Positions 40,540 to 51,708 of a DNA stretch of 64,000 nt are shown in pieces (position 1 is the first letter of the stretch; every line of letters begins with the position of its first letter). Source of the DNA: Aquipseudomonas alcaligenes_A (GTDB lineage: Bacteria > Pseudomonadota > Gammaproteobacteria > Pseudomonadales > Pseudomonadaceae); assembly GCA_048595745.1 (NCBI GenBank), contig CP184361.1; one strand, written 5' to 3'. The notes under the pieces were generated by a model. It did no database searches, was not told the origin of the DNA, and saw only the letters and a program-made list of their open reading frames with translations. The translations under genes were made by a program, and so were the position numbers.

Positions 40540-42495
40540 CTAGGCAGGGATTTCTTCCAGCTCTACCAGTGCAGCGCCTTCGCTGACCATGTCACCCTCG
40601 CCACAATACAGCGCCTTGACCGTGCCGGCGTGGGGCGCGCGGATGCTGTGTTCCATCTTCATGGCTTCCAGCACCACCAGGGCCTGCCCGCCCTCCACGG
40701 TCTGGCCGGCTTCGACCAGTACGCGGACGATACTGCCGTTCATGGGTGCCGTCAGCCCGCCGTGCTGGGCGTGGCTGGCTTCGGCCTCGGCGATCGGGTC
40801 GACACGGCGCACATCGTGCAGGCGGCCCTGCCATTCCAGATAAAGCGCATCGCCCTGGCGGATCGCCCGGTGTGCGAGGCGTAGGCCGTTCTGCTCGGTC
40901 CACAGCTGTTCGCCCTGCAGGCAGGATTGCGCCGGGCCACGCAGGTGCACGGTGTGGCGCTGCTCGCCGCTGGCGAGATGTACATCGGTTTCTGCAGTCA
41001 GGCCGGAACGCCAGCCGCTGCTGGCGGCCCAGGGCGAGTGATAGTCCTCGTGGCTACGGCGCGGCGTTTCGCTTTGCAGCCAGGCCTCGGCGGCCAGTTG
41101 CCAGAACTCGGCGGGTAGCTCGGTGATGGCCGGCAGCAGCTGTTGCTGATGCTGGGCGATAAAGCCGGTGTCCAGCTCGGCAGCGGCGAAGGCCGGATGG
41201 GCCAGCACGCGGCGCAGGAAGGGCAGGTTGCTGGCAAAGCCACCGACGGCGGTTTCCTCGAGCATGGCCAGCAGGCGCTGGCGGGCCTGCTCGCGGTCCT
41301 CGCCCCAGGCGATCAGCTTGGCCAGCATGGGGTCGTAGAAGGGCGAAACGGTATCGCCTTCGACCACGCCGCTGTCCACCCGGCGGCCTTCGCCAGCGGC
41401 GGGTTCGCGATACAGCTTGAGGTCCCCGGATGCCGGCAGGAAGTCGTGGTCGGTGTCCTCGGCATACAAGCGCACTTCAATGGCGTGGCCATTGAGCGGC
41501 ACCTGATCCTGGCTGATCGGCAGCGCTTCGCCACGGGCCACGCGAATCTGCCAGGCCACCAGGTCGAGGCCGGTGATGGCTTCGGTAACCGGATGCTCCA
41601 CCTGCAGGCGGGTATTCATCTCCATAAAGAAGAACTGGCCGCGGGCATCGAGCAGGAACTCCACGGTGCCGGCGCCCACATAGCCGATGGCCTGGGCGGC
41701 CTTGACCGCCGCCTCGCCCATGGCGCGGCGCAGCTCGGGCGACAGACCCGGCGCCGGGGCTTCTTCGACCACCTTCTGGTGGCGGCGCTGGATCGAGCAG
41801 TCGCGCTCGTTGAGGTACAGGCAGTTGCCGTGGCTGTCGGCGAACACCTGGATCTCCACGTGGCGCGGCTGCAGCACGTATTTCTCCACCAGCATGCGCG
41901 AGTCGCCGAAGGCCGACTGGGCTTCGCGCTGGGCGGATTCCAGGGTTTCGGCCAATTCGCTCTCGCGCTCGACCACCTTCATGCCCTTGCCACCGCCACC
42001 GGCGGCGGCCTTGAGCAATACGGGGTAGCCGATGCGTTCGGCGGCTGCGCGGAAGGTTTCCACGTCCTGGGCTTCGCCGTGATATCCGGGCACCAGGGGC
42101 ACGCCGGCATCTTCCATCAGTGCCTTGGCCGCGGACTTGCTGCCCATGGCGTCGATGGCGCTGGCGGGCGGACCGAGGAACACCAGACCGGCGGCCTCGA
42201 TGGCGCGGGCGAAGCCGGCGTTCTCGGAGAGGAATCCGTAGCCTGGGTGGATGGCCTGGGCGCCGCTGGCCTTGGCCGCGGCGATGATCTTGTCGATCTG
42301 CAGGTAGCTCTCGGCCGGCTTGGCGCCGCCGAGGTTCACCGCCAGGTCGGCCTCGCGCACATGGCGGGCGTTGGCGTCGATGGCACTGTGCACGGCCACG
42401 GTCTTCAGGCCCAGGGTATTGGCGGTGCGCATTACTCGGCAGGCGATCTCGCCGCGGTTGGCCACCAGCAGGGTGTCGATGTGCGTGTGGCTCAT
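40540..42495 (-). CDS. liuD: 3-methylcrotonyl-CoA carboxylase, biotin-carrying alpha subunit
   Basis: The 651-residue protein has a biotin carboxylase domain (residues 1-450; KAAAGGGGKGMKVV for ATP, RDCSIQRRHQKVVEEAPAP, FFMEMNTRLQVEHPVTE) and a C-terminal biotinyl domain with the biotin-accepting lysine in VVLEAMKMEHSIRA. It carboxylates biotin for LiuB, giving 3-methylglutaconyl-CoA. AGGAG precedes the ATG, which also overlaps the stop of a 26-codon frame in the liuC-liuD gap. Confidence 0.95.
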   Translation of the reverse strand: MSHTHIDTLLVANRGEIACRVMRTANTLGLKTVAVHSAIDANARHVREADLAVNLGGAKPAESYLQIDKIIAAAKASGAQAIHPGYGFLSENAGFARAIEAAGLVFLGPPASAIDAMGSKSAAKALMEDAGVPLVPGYHGEAQDVETFRAAAERIGYPVLLKAAAGGGGKGMKVVERESELAETLESAQREAQSAFGDSRMLVEKYVLQPRHVEIQVFADSHGNCLYLNERDCSIQRRHQKVVEEAPAPGLSPELRRAMGEAAVKAAQAIGYVGAGTVEFLLDARGQFFFMEMNTRLQVEHPVTEAITGLDLVAWQIRVARGEALPISQDQVPLNGHAIEVRLYAEDTDHDFLPASGDLKLYREPAAGEGRRVDSGVVEGDTVSPFYDPMLAKLIAWGEDREQARQRLLAMLEETAVGGFASNLPFLRRVLAHPAFAAAELDTGFIAQHQQQLLPAITELPAEFWQLAAEAWLQSETPRRSHEDYHSPWAASSGWRSGLTAETDVHLASGEQRHTVHLRGPAQSCLQGEQLWTEQNGLRLAHRAIRQGDALYLEWQGRLHDVRRVDPIAEAEASHAQHGGLTAPMNGSIVRVLVEAGQTVEGGQALVVLEAMKMEHSIRAPHAGTVKALYCGEGDMVSEGAALVELEEIPA

Positions 42496-42572
42496 GCTTG
42501 CGGCTCCTGCTGGAGGTTTAAACGTTTATCCAGCGCTTTGCCGAGCAGGGCGTGCAGGGAGGGGATCATCAT
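42492..42572 (-). CDS. possible 26-residue microprotein or coupling frame between liuC and liuD
   Basis: A 26-codon frame (MMIPSLHALLGKALDKRLNL then QQEPQA) begins two bases after the liuC stop and ends in an ATGA overlap with the liuD start. It has AGGAG seven bases upstream, formed by the last liuC codons. It fills the gap exactly, which suggests it keeps ribosomes moving between liuC and liuD, or encodes a microprotein with an amphipathic helix. It may also be chance. Confidence 0.35.
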   Translation of the reverse strand: MMIPSLHALLGKALDKRLNLQQEPQA

Positions 42573-42574
42573 GC

Positions 42575-43369
42575 TTATTGCTCCTGCCAGGCGGGCGTGC
42601 GTTTCTCCAGGAAGGCGTTGAGCCCCTCCTGGCCTTCGGGGCTGACGCGGATGCGGGCGATGGCGTTCTCGGTGTAGCGGCGCAGGTTGGGGCTGAGTAC
42701 GCCACTGGCTACTTCACGCAGCAGGTCCTTGCTGGCCTGCATGGCTTGCGGGCTGTTGAGCAGCAGGTTGTTCACCCAGGCTTCGACCTGGGCATCCAGC
42801 TCGGCGGCCGGGTAGGCCTCGGCCAGCAGGCCCAGCTCGCGGGCGCGGCTGCCGGAAAAACGTTCGGCGGTCAGCGCATAGCGGCGTGCGGTGCGCTCGC
42901 CGAGGGCCTGGACCACAAAGGGGCTGATCACCGCCGGGGCCAGGCCGATGCGCACTTCGGACAGCGAGAACAGCGCGTCTTCCGCGCCGATGGCCATATC
43001 GCAGCAGCTCACCAGACCCACCGCGCCGCCGAAGGCCGCGCCCTGGACCACGGCCAGGGTCGGTATCTTCAGGCCGTTGAGGTTGTACATCAGCTCGGCC
43101 AGCTCGCGAGCGTCGTTGAGGTTGGCGTTGTAGTCCAGCTTGGCGCTGGCCTGCATCCAGGCCAGGTCGGCGCCGGCCGAGAAATGCTTGCCGCGCCCAC
43201 GCAGCAGCAGGAAGCGCAGGGTCTTGTCGGCGCCGATCGCGTCGATGACGAGGATCAGCTCGCGGATCATCTCGGCGTTGAAGGCGTTGTTCTTCTCCGG
43301 GCGGTTCAGCCACAGGGTGGCGAAGCCGCGCGGGTCTTTTTCCAGTTGAACGGTGGTGAAGTCGGTCAT
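42575..43369 (-). CDS. liuC: 3-methylglutaconyl-CoA hydratase
   Basis: The 264-residue crotonase-fold enzyme hydrates 3-methylglutaconyl-CoA to HMG-CoA. It shows the oxyanion-hole region LLLRGRGKHFSAGADLAWM and VQGAAFGGAVGLVSCCDMAIG, as in liuC/gnyH products. The ATG at 43369 has GGAG five bases upstream; an in-frame start five codons earlier is less likely. It lies between liuB and liuD. Confidence 0.93.
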   Translation of the reverse strand: MTDFTTVQLEKDPRGFATLWLNRPEKNNAFNAEMIRELILVIDAIGADKTLRFLLLRGRGKHFSAGADLAWMQASAKLDYNANLNDARELAELMYNLNGLKIPTLAVVQGAAFGGAVGLVSCCDMAIGAEDALFSLSEVRIGLAPAVISPFVVQALGERTARRYALTAERFSGSRARELGLLAEAYPAAELDAQVEAWVNNLLLNSPQAMQASKDLLREVASGVLSPNLRRYTENAIARIRVSPEGQEGLNAFLEKRTPAWQEQ

Positions 43370-43394
43370 GACGGCTCCAGGCAACTCGGTTGTG

Positions 43395-43487
43395 CTCCCT
43401 CTCCCCGCGGGAGAGGGTTGGGGTGAGGGAGCCGGCGTTCTTCAAACCGTCCCACACCCCCGGCCCCTCTCCCGGAGGGAGAGGGGA
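43395..43487. repeat. CCCTCTCCC-type composite repeat between liuC and liuB
   Basis: Two palindromes (CCCTCTCCCCGCGGGAGAGGG-like at the left; CCCTCTCCCGGAGGGAGAGG-like at the right) in inverted arrangement about 40 bp apart. Confidence 0.8.
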
Positions 43488-43497
43488 GTCATCGTTC

Positions 43498-45105
<1,608 letters not shown>

Positions 45106-45134
45106 ATGGCGCTCCGGGCTACGTTGTTCTATGG

Positions 45135-45230
45135 CTCCCCTCTCCCGTTCACGGGAGAGGGGCCGGGGGAGAGGGTGGCAGTTGATGCAGAGCCCCTCTC
45201 CCTAACCCTCTCCCATAAATGGGAGAGGGG
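45135..45230. repeat. CCCTCTCCC-type composite repeat between liuB and liuA
   Basis: Left palindrome CCCCTCTCCCGTTCACGGGAG-type and right palindrome CCCTCTCCCATAAATGGGAG-type, inverted arrangement; about 96 bp. Confidence 0.85.
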
Positions 45231-45251
45231 ACTGTCGGCGTTGTTTGAAAG

Positions 45252-46415
45252 TTATTTCGTCTCGTTGAACAGCTCGCGGCCGATCAGCATGCGGCGGATC
45301 TCGCTGGTGCCGGCGCCGATCTCGTACAGCTTGGCGTCACGCAGCAGGCGGCCGGCCGGGTACTCGTTGGTGTAGCCGTTGCCACCGAGCAGCTGGATGG
45401 TGTCCAGCGCCATCTTGGTGGCCATCTCGGCGGTGTAGAGGATCACCGCGGCGGCGTCCTTGCGTGACTCCTCGCCGCGGTCGCAGGCCTTGGCCACGTT
45501 GTACAGGTAGGACTTGGATGCGTTCATGCCGGCGTACATGTCGGCCAGCTTGCCCTGCACCAGCTGGAACTCGCCGATCGACTGCTTGAACTGCTGGCGC
45601 TCGTGCACGTAGGGCAGCACCACGTCCATGCAGGCGCTCATGATCCCGGTCGGGCCGCCGGAGAGCACGGTGCGCTCGTAGTCCAGACCGCTCATCAGCA
45701 CGCGCACGCCGGCACCCTCGGCGCCGAGGATGTTCTCCTCCGGCACTTCGCAGTCCTCGAACACCAGCTCGCAGGTGTTGGAGCCGCGCATGCCCAGCTT
45801 GTCCAGCTTCTGGTGGCGGGAGAAGCCCTTGTAGTCGCGCTCGACGATAAACGCGGTCATGCCGCGCGAACCGGCGTTGAGGTCGGTCTTGGCGTAGATC
45901 ACGTAGGTGTGTGCATCCGGGCCGTTGGTGATCCACATCTTGTTGCCATTGAGCACGTAGCGGTCACCGCGCTTCTCGGCGCGCAGCTTCATCGACACCA
46001 CGTCGGAGCCGGCATTCGGCTCGCTCATGGCCAGCGCGCCGATGTGCTCGCCGGAGCACAACTTGGGCAGGTATTTCTGCTTCTGCGCCTCGCTGCCGTT
46101 CTTGCGGATCTGGTTGACGCACAGGTTGGAGTGGGCGCCGTAGGACAAGCCGACCGAGGCCGACGCGCGGCTGATCTCTTCCATCGCCACCACGTGAGCC
46201 AGGTAGCCCATGTTGGTGCCGCCGTATTCCTCTTCGACGGTCATGCCGAGCAGACCCATGTCGCCGAACTTGCGCCACATGTCCATGGGGAACTCGTTGT
46301 CGCGGTCGATCTGCGCCGCGCGCGGGGCCAGCTCGGCCTGGGCGAACTGATGGACCGAGTCGCGCAGCATGTCGATGGTCTCGCCGAGACCGAAGTTGAG
46401 GGTCGGGTAGCTCAT
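45252..46415 (-). CDS. liuA: isovaleryl-CoA dehydrogenase
   Basis: The 387-residue FAD enzyme oxidises isovaleryl-CoA to 3-methylcrotonyl-CoA. It has the family signatures ALAMSEPNAGSDVVSMK, GNKMWITNGPDA and QLLGGNGYTNEYPAGRLLRDAK, with the catalytic-Glu region SGLDYERTVLSGGPTGI. The ATG at 46415 has AGGTGA upstream. It is the second gene after liuR in the operon. Confidence 0.95.
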   Translation of the reverse strand: MSYPTLNFGLGETIDMLRDSVHQFAQAELAPRAAQIDRDNEFPMDMWRKFGDMGLLGMTVEEEYGGTNMGYLAHVVAMEEISRASASVGLSYGAHSNLCVNQIRKNGSEAQKQKYLPKLCSGEHIGALAMSEPNAGSDVVSMKLRAEKRGDRYVLNGNKMWITNGPDAHTYVIYAKTDLNAGSRGMTAFIVERDYKGFSRHQKLDKLGMRGSNTCELVFEDCEVPEENILGAEGAGVRVLMSGLDYERTVLSGGPTGIMSACMDVVLPYVHERQQFKQSIGEFQLVQGKLADMYAGMNASKSYLYNVAKACDRGEESRKDAAAVILYTAEMATKMALDTIQLLGGNGYTNEYPAGRLLRDAKLYEIGAGTSEIRRMLIGRELFNETK

Positions 46416-46443
46416 GGGGTCACCTGTGTCTTGTAATTGTGAG

Positions 46444-46833
46444 TCAGGAAACGGCGGATTCGGTGGCGGCCAGCGCGGCCAGGCAGCGTTCCTCGGCGGT
46501 GTCGAGTTCCAGCTGCATCTGCTGGATGTCGAGTAGTTGCTGTTCCAGCTGGGCGCGGCGGGCGGCGATCTTGGCCATGAAGGTTTCCAGCTGCTTGCGA
46601 TTGCCGCTGCTAGGGTCATAGAGGTCGATGAGTTCCTTGCACTCGGCCAGGGAGAAGCCGATGCGCTTGCCGCGCAGAATCAGTTTCAGCGCCACCAGGT
46701 CCTTGGGCCGGTAGATGCGCTCCTGGCCACGCCGCTCGGGCTCCAGCATGCCTTGCTCCTCGTAGAAGCGGATGGCACGGGTGGTGACATCGAGCTCGCG
46801 GGCCAGATCGGAGATGGAGTAGGTGATGGACAT
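46444..46833 (-). CDS. liuR: MerR-family regulator LiuR
   Basis: The 129-residue protein has an N-terminal MerR helix-turn-helix and wing (YSISDLARELDVTTRAIRFYEEQGMLEPERRGQERIY in part) and a C-terminal coiled coil (IAARRAQLEQQLLDIQQMQLELDTA in part) without metal-binding cysteines. It is the first gene of the liu operon, as in other pseudomonads where LiuR controls leucine and isoprenoid-acid breakdown. A perfect palindrome lies 19 bases upstream. Confidence 0.93.
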   Translation of the reverse strand: MSITYSISDLARELDVTTRAIRFYEEQGMLEPERRGQERIYRPKDLVALKLILRGKRIGFSLAECKELIDLYDPSSGNRKQLETFMAKIAARRAQLEQQLLDIQQMQLELDTAEERCLAALAATESAVS

Positions 46834-46851
46834 GAGCGGCTCTCGTTTACC

Positions 46852-46867
46852 TTTACGTTAACGTAAA
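46852..46867. promoter_or_regulatory. perfect 16-bp palindrome TTTACGTTAACGTAAA, probable LiuR operator
   Basis: The palindrome lies between liuR and the divergent SDR gene at 46931. An extra GTTTAC on the left repeats the half site. Position and symmetry fit a MerR-family operator serving both directions. The link to LiuR is inferred from location and from known LiuR autoregulation. Confidence 0.7.
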
Positions 46868-46930
46868 CCTGTGCAAATCTGCCTGTCAATGTCGGCAGGG
46901 TCCGACGCCTCATCGATTCGAGGACTGTGC

Positions 46931-47698
46931 ATGCGTATCGAAGACTCCGTATTCCTTATCACCGGCGGTGGCTCCGGTCTCGGCCTGGCCAGCGCCCGCG
47001 AGTTGGTCGCGCAGGGCGCCAGGGTGCTGCTGCTGGACATCAACGCCGAGGCTGGCGCCAAGGCGGTCGCCGAGCTGGGCGAGCGCGCACGCTTCCTGCG
47101 TGCCGATATCAGCAGCGAGACCGACGGCCGCGCCGCCGTGGAAGAGGCTCTGCAGGCCTTCGGTGCCGTGCACGGGCTGATCAACTGCGCCGGCGTGGCG
47201 CCGGCCGAGAAGGTCATCGGGCGCAACGGTGCCCATGGGCTGGACAGCTTCCGCCGCACCATCGAGATCAACCTGATCGGCAGTTTCAACATGCTGCGCC
47301 TGGCCGCCGAGGCCATGGCCAGGAATGAGCCGAACGACGGCGGTGAGCGCGGGGTGATCATCAACACCGCCTCGGTGGCGGCCTTCGACGGGCAGATGGG
47401 CCAATGCGCCTATTCGGCATCCAAGGGCGGCGTAGCGGCCATGACATTGCCGGCAGCACGCGACCTGGCGCGCTCGGGCATCCGCGTGATGTGTATCGCC
47501 CCCGGCATCTTCGAGACACCGATGATGGCCGGCATGCCCCAGGAGGTGCAGGACTCCCTGGCCGCCAACGTGCCGTTCCCGCCGCGCCTGGGGCGCCCGG
47601 CCGAGTACGCCGCGCTGGTCCGGCATATCGTCGAGAACGCCATGCTCAACGGCGAGGTCATCCGCCTGGATGGCGCGCTGCGCATGGCGGCCAAGTGA
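46931..47698 (+). CDS. 3-hydroxyacyl-CoA dehydrogenase, short-chain dehydrogenase (HSD10-type)
   Basis: The 255-residue SDR has the NAD-binding motif TGGGSGLGLA, NCAGVAP, and the catalytic Ser...YSASKGG (Tyr-x3-Lys). FETPMMAGMPQEVQDSL (shortened) and closing sequence fit 3-hydroxy-2-methylbutyryl-CoA dehydrogenases of isoleucine breakdown. The ATG at 46931 has GAGGA upstream. It is divergent from liuR and coupled to the acyl-CoA dehydrogenase eight bases downstream. Confidence 0.88.
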   Translation: MRIEDSVFLITGGGSGLGLASARELVAQGARVLLLDINAEAGAKAVAELGERARFLRADISSETDGRAAVEEALQAFGAVHGLINCAGVAPAEKVIGRNGAHGLDSFRRTIEINLIGSFNMLRLAAEAMARNEPNDGGERGVIINTASVAAFDGQMGQCAYSASKGGVAAMTLPAARDLARSGIRVMCIAPGIFETPMMAGMPQEVQDSLAANVPFPPRLGRPAEYAALVRHIVENAMLNGEVIRLDGALRMAAK

Positions 47699-47706
47699 GG
47701 TGAAGC

Positions 47707-48834
47707 ATGCTGCCCAGTGAACAGGACCTGCTGATCCGCGACATGGCCCGCCAGTTCGCCCATGAGCGGCTGAAGCCCTTCGCCGCCGACTGGGACCGCG
47801 AGCATCGTTTCCCCGCCGAAGCGCTGAAGGAGATGGCCGACCTCGGCTTCCTCGGCATGCTGGTGCCGGAGGAGTGGGGCGGGGCGGCCACCGGCCACCT
47901 GGCCTATGCCATGGCCCTGGAGGAGATCGCCGCCGGCGACGGCGCCTGCTCGACCATCATGAGCGTGCACAACTCGGTGGGCTGCATGCCCATCCTCAAG
48001 TTCGGCAGCCAGGAGCAGAAACAGCGCTTCCTCCAGCCGTTGGCCAGCGGCGCCATGCTCGGTGCCTTCGCCTTGACCGAGCCGCAGGCTGGCTCCGACG
48101 CCAGCGACCTGCGCACCCGCGCCCGCCGCGACGGTGAGCACTATGTGCTCAGCGGTGCCAAGCAGTTCATCACCTCCGGCAGCCACGCCGGGATGGTGAT
48201 CGTGTTTGCCGTGACCGATCCGGCGGCCGGCAAGAAGGGCATCAGCGCCTTTATCGTGCCGACCGATACGCCCGGCTACTCGGTGGTGCGGGTCGAGGAC
48301 AAGCTCGGTCAGCACGCCTCCGATACCTGCCAGATCCAGTTCGACGAGGTGCGCATTCCGGCGTCGTTGCGTTTGGGCGAGGAGGGCGAGGGCTACCGCA
48401 TCGCCCTGAGCAACCTGGAAGGCGGGCGCATCGGCATTGCCGCGCAGTCGGTGGGCATGGCCCGCGCCGCGTTCGAGGCGGCGCGCGACTACGCCCGCGA
48501 GCGGCAGACCTTCGGCAAGCCGATCATCGAGCATCAGGCGGTGGCCTTCCGCCTGGCCGACATGGCCACGCAGATCGCCGTGGCGCGGCAGATGGTGCAT
48601 CACGCCGCCAGCCTGCGCGAAGCCGGTCAGCCCTGCCTGACCGAGGCCTCGATGGCCAAGCTGTTCGCTTCGGAAATGGCGGAGAAGGTCTGCTCGGCGG
48701 CCATCCAGACGCTGGGCGGCTACGGCTACCTCAAGGACTTTCCGGTGGAGCGCATCTACCGCGACGTGCGCGTGTGCCAGATCTACGAAGGCACCAGCGA
48801 TGTGCAGCGGATGGTGATCGCGCGCAGCTTGTAG
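47707..48834 (+). CDS. acyl-CoA dehydrogenase, short/branched-chain type
   Basis: The 375-residue FAD enzyme has AFALTEPQAGSDASDLRT, GAKQFITSGSHAGM and the catalytic-Glu region QTLGGYGYLKDFPVERIYRDV and YEGTSDVQRMVIA, all normal. With the SDR gene before it, the likely role is oxidation of 2-methyl-branched acyl-CoA in isoleucine or valine breakdown. AGGTGA precedes the ATG. Confidence 0.9.
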   Translation: MLPSEQDLLIRDMARQFAHERLKPFAADWDREHRFPAEALKEMADLGFLGMLVPEEWGGAATGHLAYAMALEEIAAGDGACSTIMSVHNSVGCMPILKFGSQEQKQRFLQPLASGAMLGAFALTEPQAGSDASDLRTRARRDGEHYVLSGAKQFITSGSHAGMVIVFAVTDPAAGKKGISAFIVPTDTPGYSVVRVEDKLGQHASDTCQIQFDEVRIPASLRLGEEGEGYRIALSNLEGGRIGIAAQSVGMARAAFEAARDYARERQTFGKPIIEHQAVAFRLADMATQIAVARQMVHHAASLREAGQPCLTEASMAKLFASEMAEKVCSAAIQTLGGYGYLKDFPVERIYRDVRVCQIYEGTSDVQRMVIARSL

Positions 48835-48850
48835 CCGGGCTGCGGTTTTC

Positions 48851-48941
48851 TGGGAGAGGGGGTAGGGCTGCCCGCGTATTGTCAGGGTGCTTAGGTTTGC
48901 AGCGAGTTGCCTGTCACTCCCTCTCCCAGGGGGAGAGGGAG
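48851..48941. repeat. CCCTCTCCC-type composite repeat (diverged)
   Basis: A left half unit GGGAGAGGGGGTAGGG and a right palindrome CTCCCTCTCCCAGGGGGAGA-type; follows the acyl-CoA dehydrogenase gene. Confidence 0.7.
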
Positions 48942-48968
48942 CTAAGCGTCAGGCTTGTTCGGCAGTTA

Positions 48969-49030
48969 GTAGGGTGGACAACGCCGAAGGCTTGTCCACC
49001 GTGGTGGATGGCTTCGGCCATCCACCCTAC
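48969..49030. repeat. 62-bp inverted-repeat element, GTAGGGTGGA...TCCACCCTAC
   Basis: The element has 10-bp perfect terminal arms and inner pairs (TGGACAACGCCGAAGGCTTG / GTGGATGGCTTCGGCCATCC) that can fold into a long or double stem. It lies between two convergent genes and may act as a bidirectional terminator. It looks like a dispersed intergenic repeat of pseudomonads; only one copy is in the window. Confidence 0.65.
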
Positions 49031-49040
49031 AGATTGACCG

Positions 49041-49970
49041 TCAGGCCTGCTCGGCAGCCTTCTTCTCCTGGGCACTGATCTGCTGCGCCAGCTCGATCAG
49101 CTGTTCGCGCATCCAGCGGTTGGCCGGGTCCTGGTCGGTGCTTTCGTGCCAGTACAGGTGGGTTTCCAGGGCCGGTACGTCGTTCACCGGCAGGTCGACG
49201 TGGTGCAGGTTGTGGCGACGGGCGAAGCGCTCCGGCACGGTCATCAGCATGTCGGTGCTGTGCAACACGCTGGAGGCCATCAGGTAGTGCTGCGAGCGCA
49301 GCGCCACCTTGCGTTGCAGGCCCATCTTGCCCAGCGACAGGTCGATGTAGCCGAGGCCGCTGCGGCGGCTGGAAATCTGGATATGCGCCTGCGACAGGTA
49401 CTCGTCCAGGCTCAGCTTGTCCTTGGCCAGCGGGTGGCCGGGGCGCATGGCGCACACGTAGCGGTCTTCCATCAGCTTGACGTGACGCACCTGCGGGTCG
49501 GTGTTGAGCGGGGCGTCGACGGCGAAGTCCAGGCGGCCAGCGGCCAGTTCCTTGGTGGTTTCGCGGCGCTTGGCCTGGAAGCTCTCGATCTGCACCGCTG
49601 GAGCCAGGCGGCGCAGGCGCTGGAACAGCGGCGGCAGGAGGATCTGCTCGGAGAGGTCGGTCATGCTGATGCGGTAGGTCTTGTTCGCCTGCTTGGCGTC
49701 GAAGGTGCGGCTTTCCTGTACCGAGACGCGCAGCAGCTGCAGCGCATTGCGCACCGGGCCGATGATGTTCTGCGCCATGGGCGTGGGCACCATGCCCTGC
49801 GCGGTGCGCACGAACAGCGGGTCATTGAAGGTCTCGCGCAGGCGCGCCAGGGCGTTGGACACCGCCGGTTGGGTGATGCCGACGATCTGCCCGGCGCGGG
49901 TCAGATTGGCCTCGGTGTAGATGGCGTCGAAGACGATGAAGAGGTTGAGGTCTACCTTGTTCAGATTCAT
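49041..49970 (-). CDS. LysR-family transcriptional regulator
   Basis: The 309-residue protein has the LysR helix-turn-helix (LNLFIVFDAIYTEANLTRAG, TQPAVSNALARLRETF) and a substrate-binding domain. It is divergent from the acyl-CoA dehydrogenase at 50102 and probably controls it from the dyad in the shared 131-bp gap. The inducer is unknown, but is probably an acyl-CoA or a fatty acid given the target. Confidence 0.92.
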   Translation of the reverse strand: MNLNKVDLNLFIVFDAIYTEANLTRAGQIVGITQPAVSNALARLRETFNDPLFVRTAQGMVPTPMAQNIIGPVRNALQLLRVSVQESRTFDAKQANKTYRISMTDLSEQILLPPLFQRLRRLAPAVQIESFQAKRRETTKELAAGRLDFAVDAPLNTDPQVRHVKLMEDRYVCAMRPGHPLAKDKLSLDEYLSQAHIQISSRRSGLGYIDLSLGKMGLQRKVALRSQHYLMASSVLHSTDMLMTVPERFARRHNLHHVDLPVNDVPALETHLYWHESTDQDPANRWMREQLIELAQQISAQEKKAAEQA

Positions 49971-49989
49971 GGTCTTCTCCGTGCTTCAA

Positions 49990-50025
49990 GCCTTATCTCA
50001 TATTGCTTATGAATGTTGATAAGGC
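49990..50025. promoter_or_regulatory. dyad GCCTTATC...GATAAGGC in the LysR/acyl-CoA dehydrogenase gap
   Basis: Perfect 8-bp arms enclose a 20-bp spacer that itself holds ATTGCTTATGAAT, which fits a T-N11-A LysR box. It is 19 bases from the regulator start, so it probably serves autoregulation and control of the divergent gene. Confidence 0.55.
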
Positions 50026-50101
50026 AGGAAAATAGCTTAGATAAATCGTGGGTGCTGTTCTAGCATCATTCCACATCGAAGCCAACCACCAAGGTGTCCC
50101 C

Positions 50102-51331
<1,230 letters not shown>

Positions 51332-51346
51332 CAGCGATGGCAATGC

Positions 51347-51376
51347 ACGAGGCCCGCATCTGCGGGCCTCGTCGTT
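51347..51376 (+). terminator. terminator after the ACAD10/11-like gene
   Basis: ACGAGGCCCGCA and TGCGGGCCTCGT form a 12-bp perfect stem with a TC loop, followed by CGTTT. It lies 15 bases after the stop. Confidence 0.8.
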
Positions 51377-51411
51377 TCTGGCTAATCGGATGCAGGCTGA
51401 GCACCTACCAT

Positions 51412-51508
51412 TCCCTCTCCCCTCGGGGAGAGGGCTAGGGAGAGGGGGCTTGGTCGAATTGCGGACTCTTACCCTCTCCCCCAGCCCCTCTCCCGTAAAC
51501 GGGAGAGG
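51412..51508. repeat. CCCTCTCCC-type composite repeat between 51331 and 51529
   Basis: Left palindrome CCCTCTCCCCTCGGGGAGAGGG-type plus half unit, right palindrome CCCCTCTCCCGTAAACGGGA-type; about 97 bp in inverted arrangement. Confidence 0.85.
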
Positions 51509-51528
51509 TGAGCAGTACTGCGCTTGTC

Positions 51529-51708
51529 TCAGCCTTCCTTGCCGTCCTCGGCCAGGCCCTTCTGGTTAAGCCAGCTCAGGCGCAGATGCAGCTGGGCGGC
51601 GAAGGCGCGCGCTGCCAGCTCCTCGTGAAAGGTCAGGCTGCGCCGCCCCATCTGCACTCGCCAGAGCACCTGGCCCTGGCGCTCCAGCCTGTCGATCCGT
51701 ACGTCCAT
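51529..51708 (-). CDS. small conserved-looking protein coupled to terC
   Basis: The 59-residue protein (MDVRIDRLERQGQVLWRVQM...) has no membrane segment and no recognised domain. Its ATG overlaps the terC stop (TGATG), so translation is coupled and the frame is probably real. Function is unknown; it may accompany the TerC protein. Confidence 0.6.
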   Translation of the reverse strand: MDVRIDRLERQGQVLWRVQMGRRSLTFHEELAARAFAAQLHLRLSWLNQKGLAEDGKEG

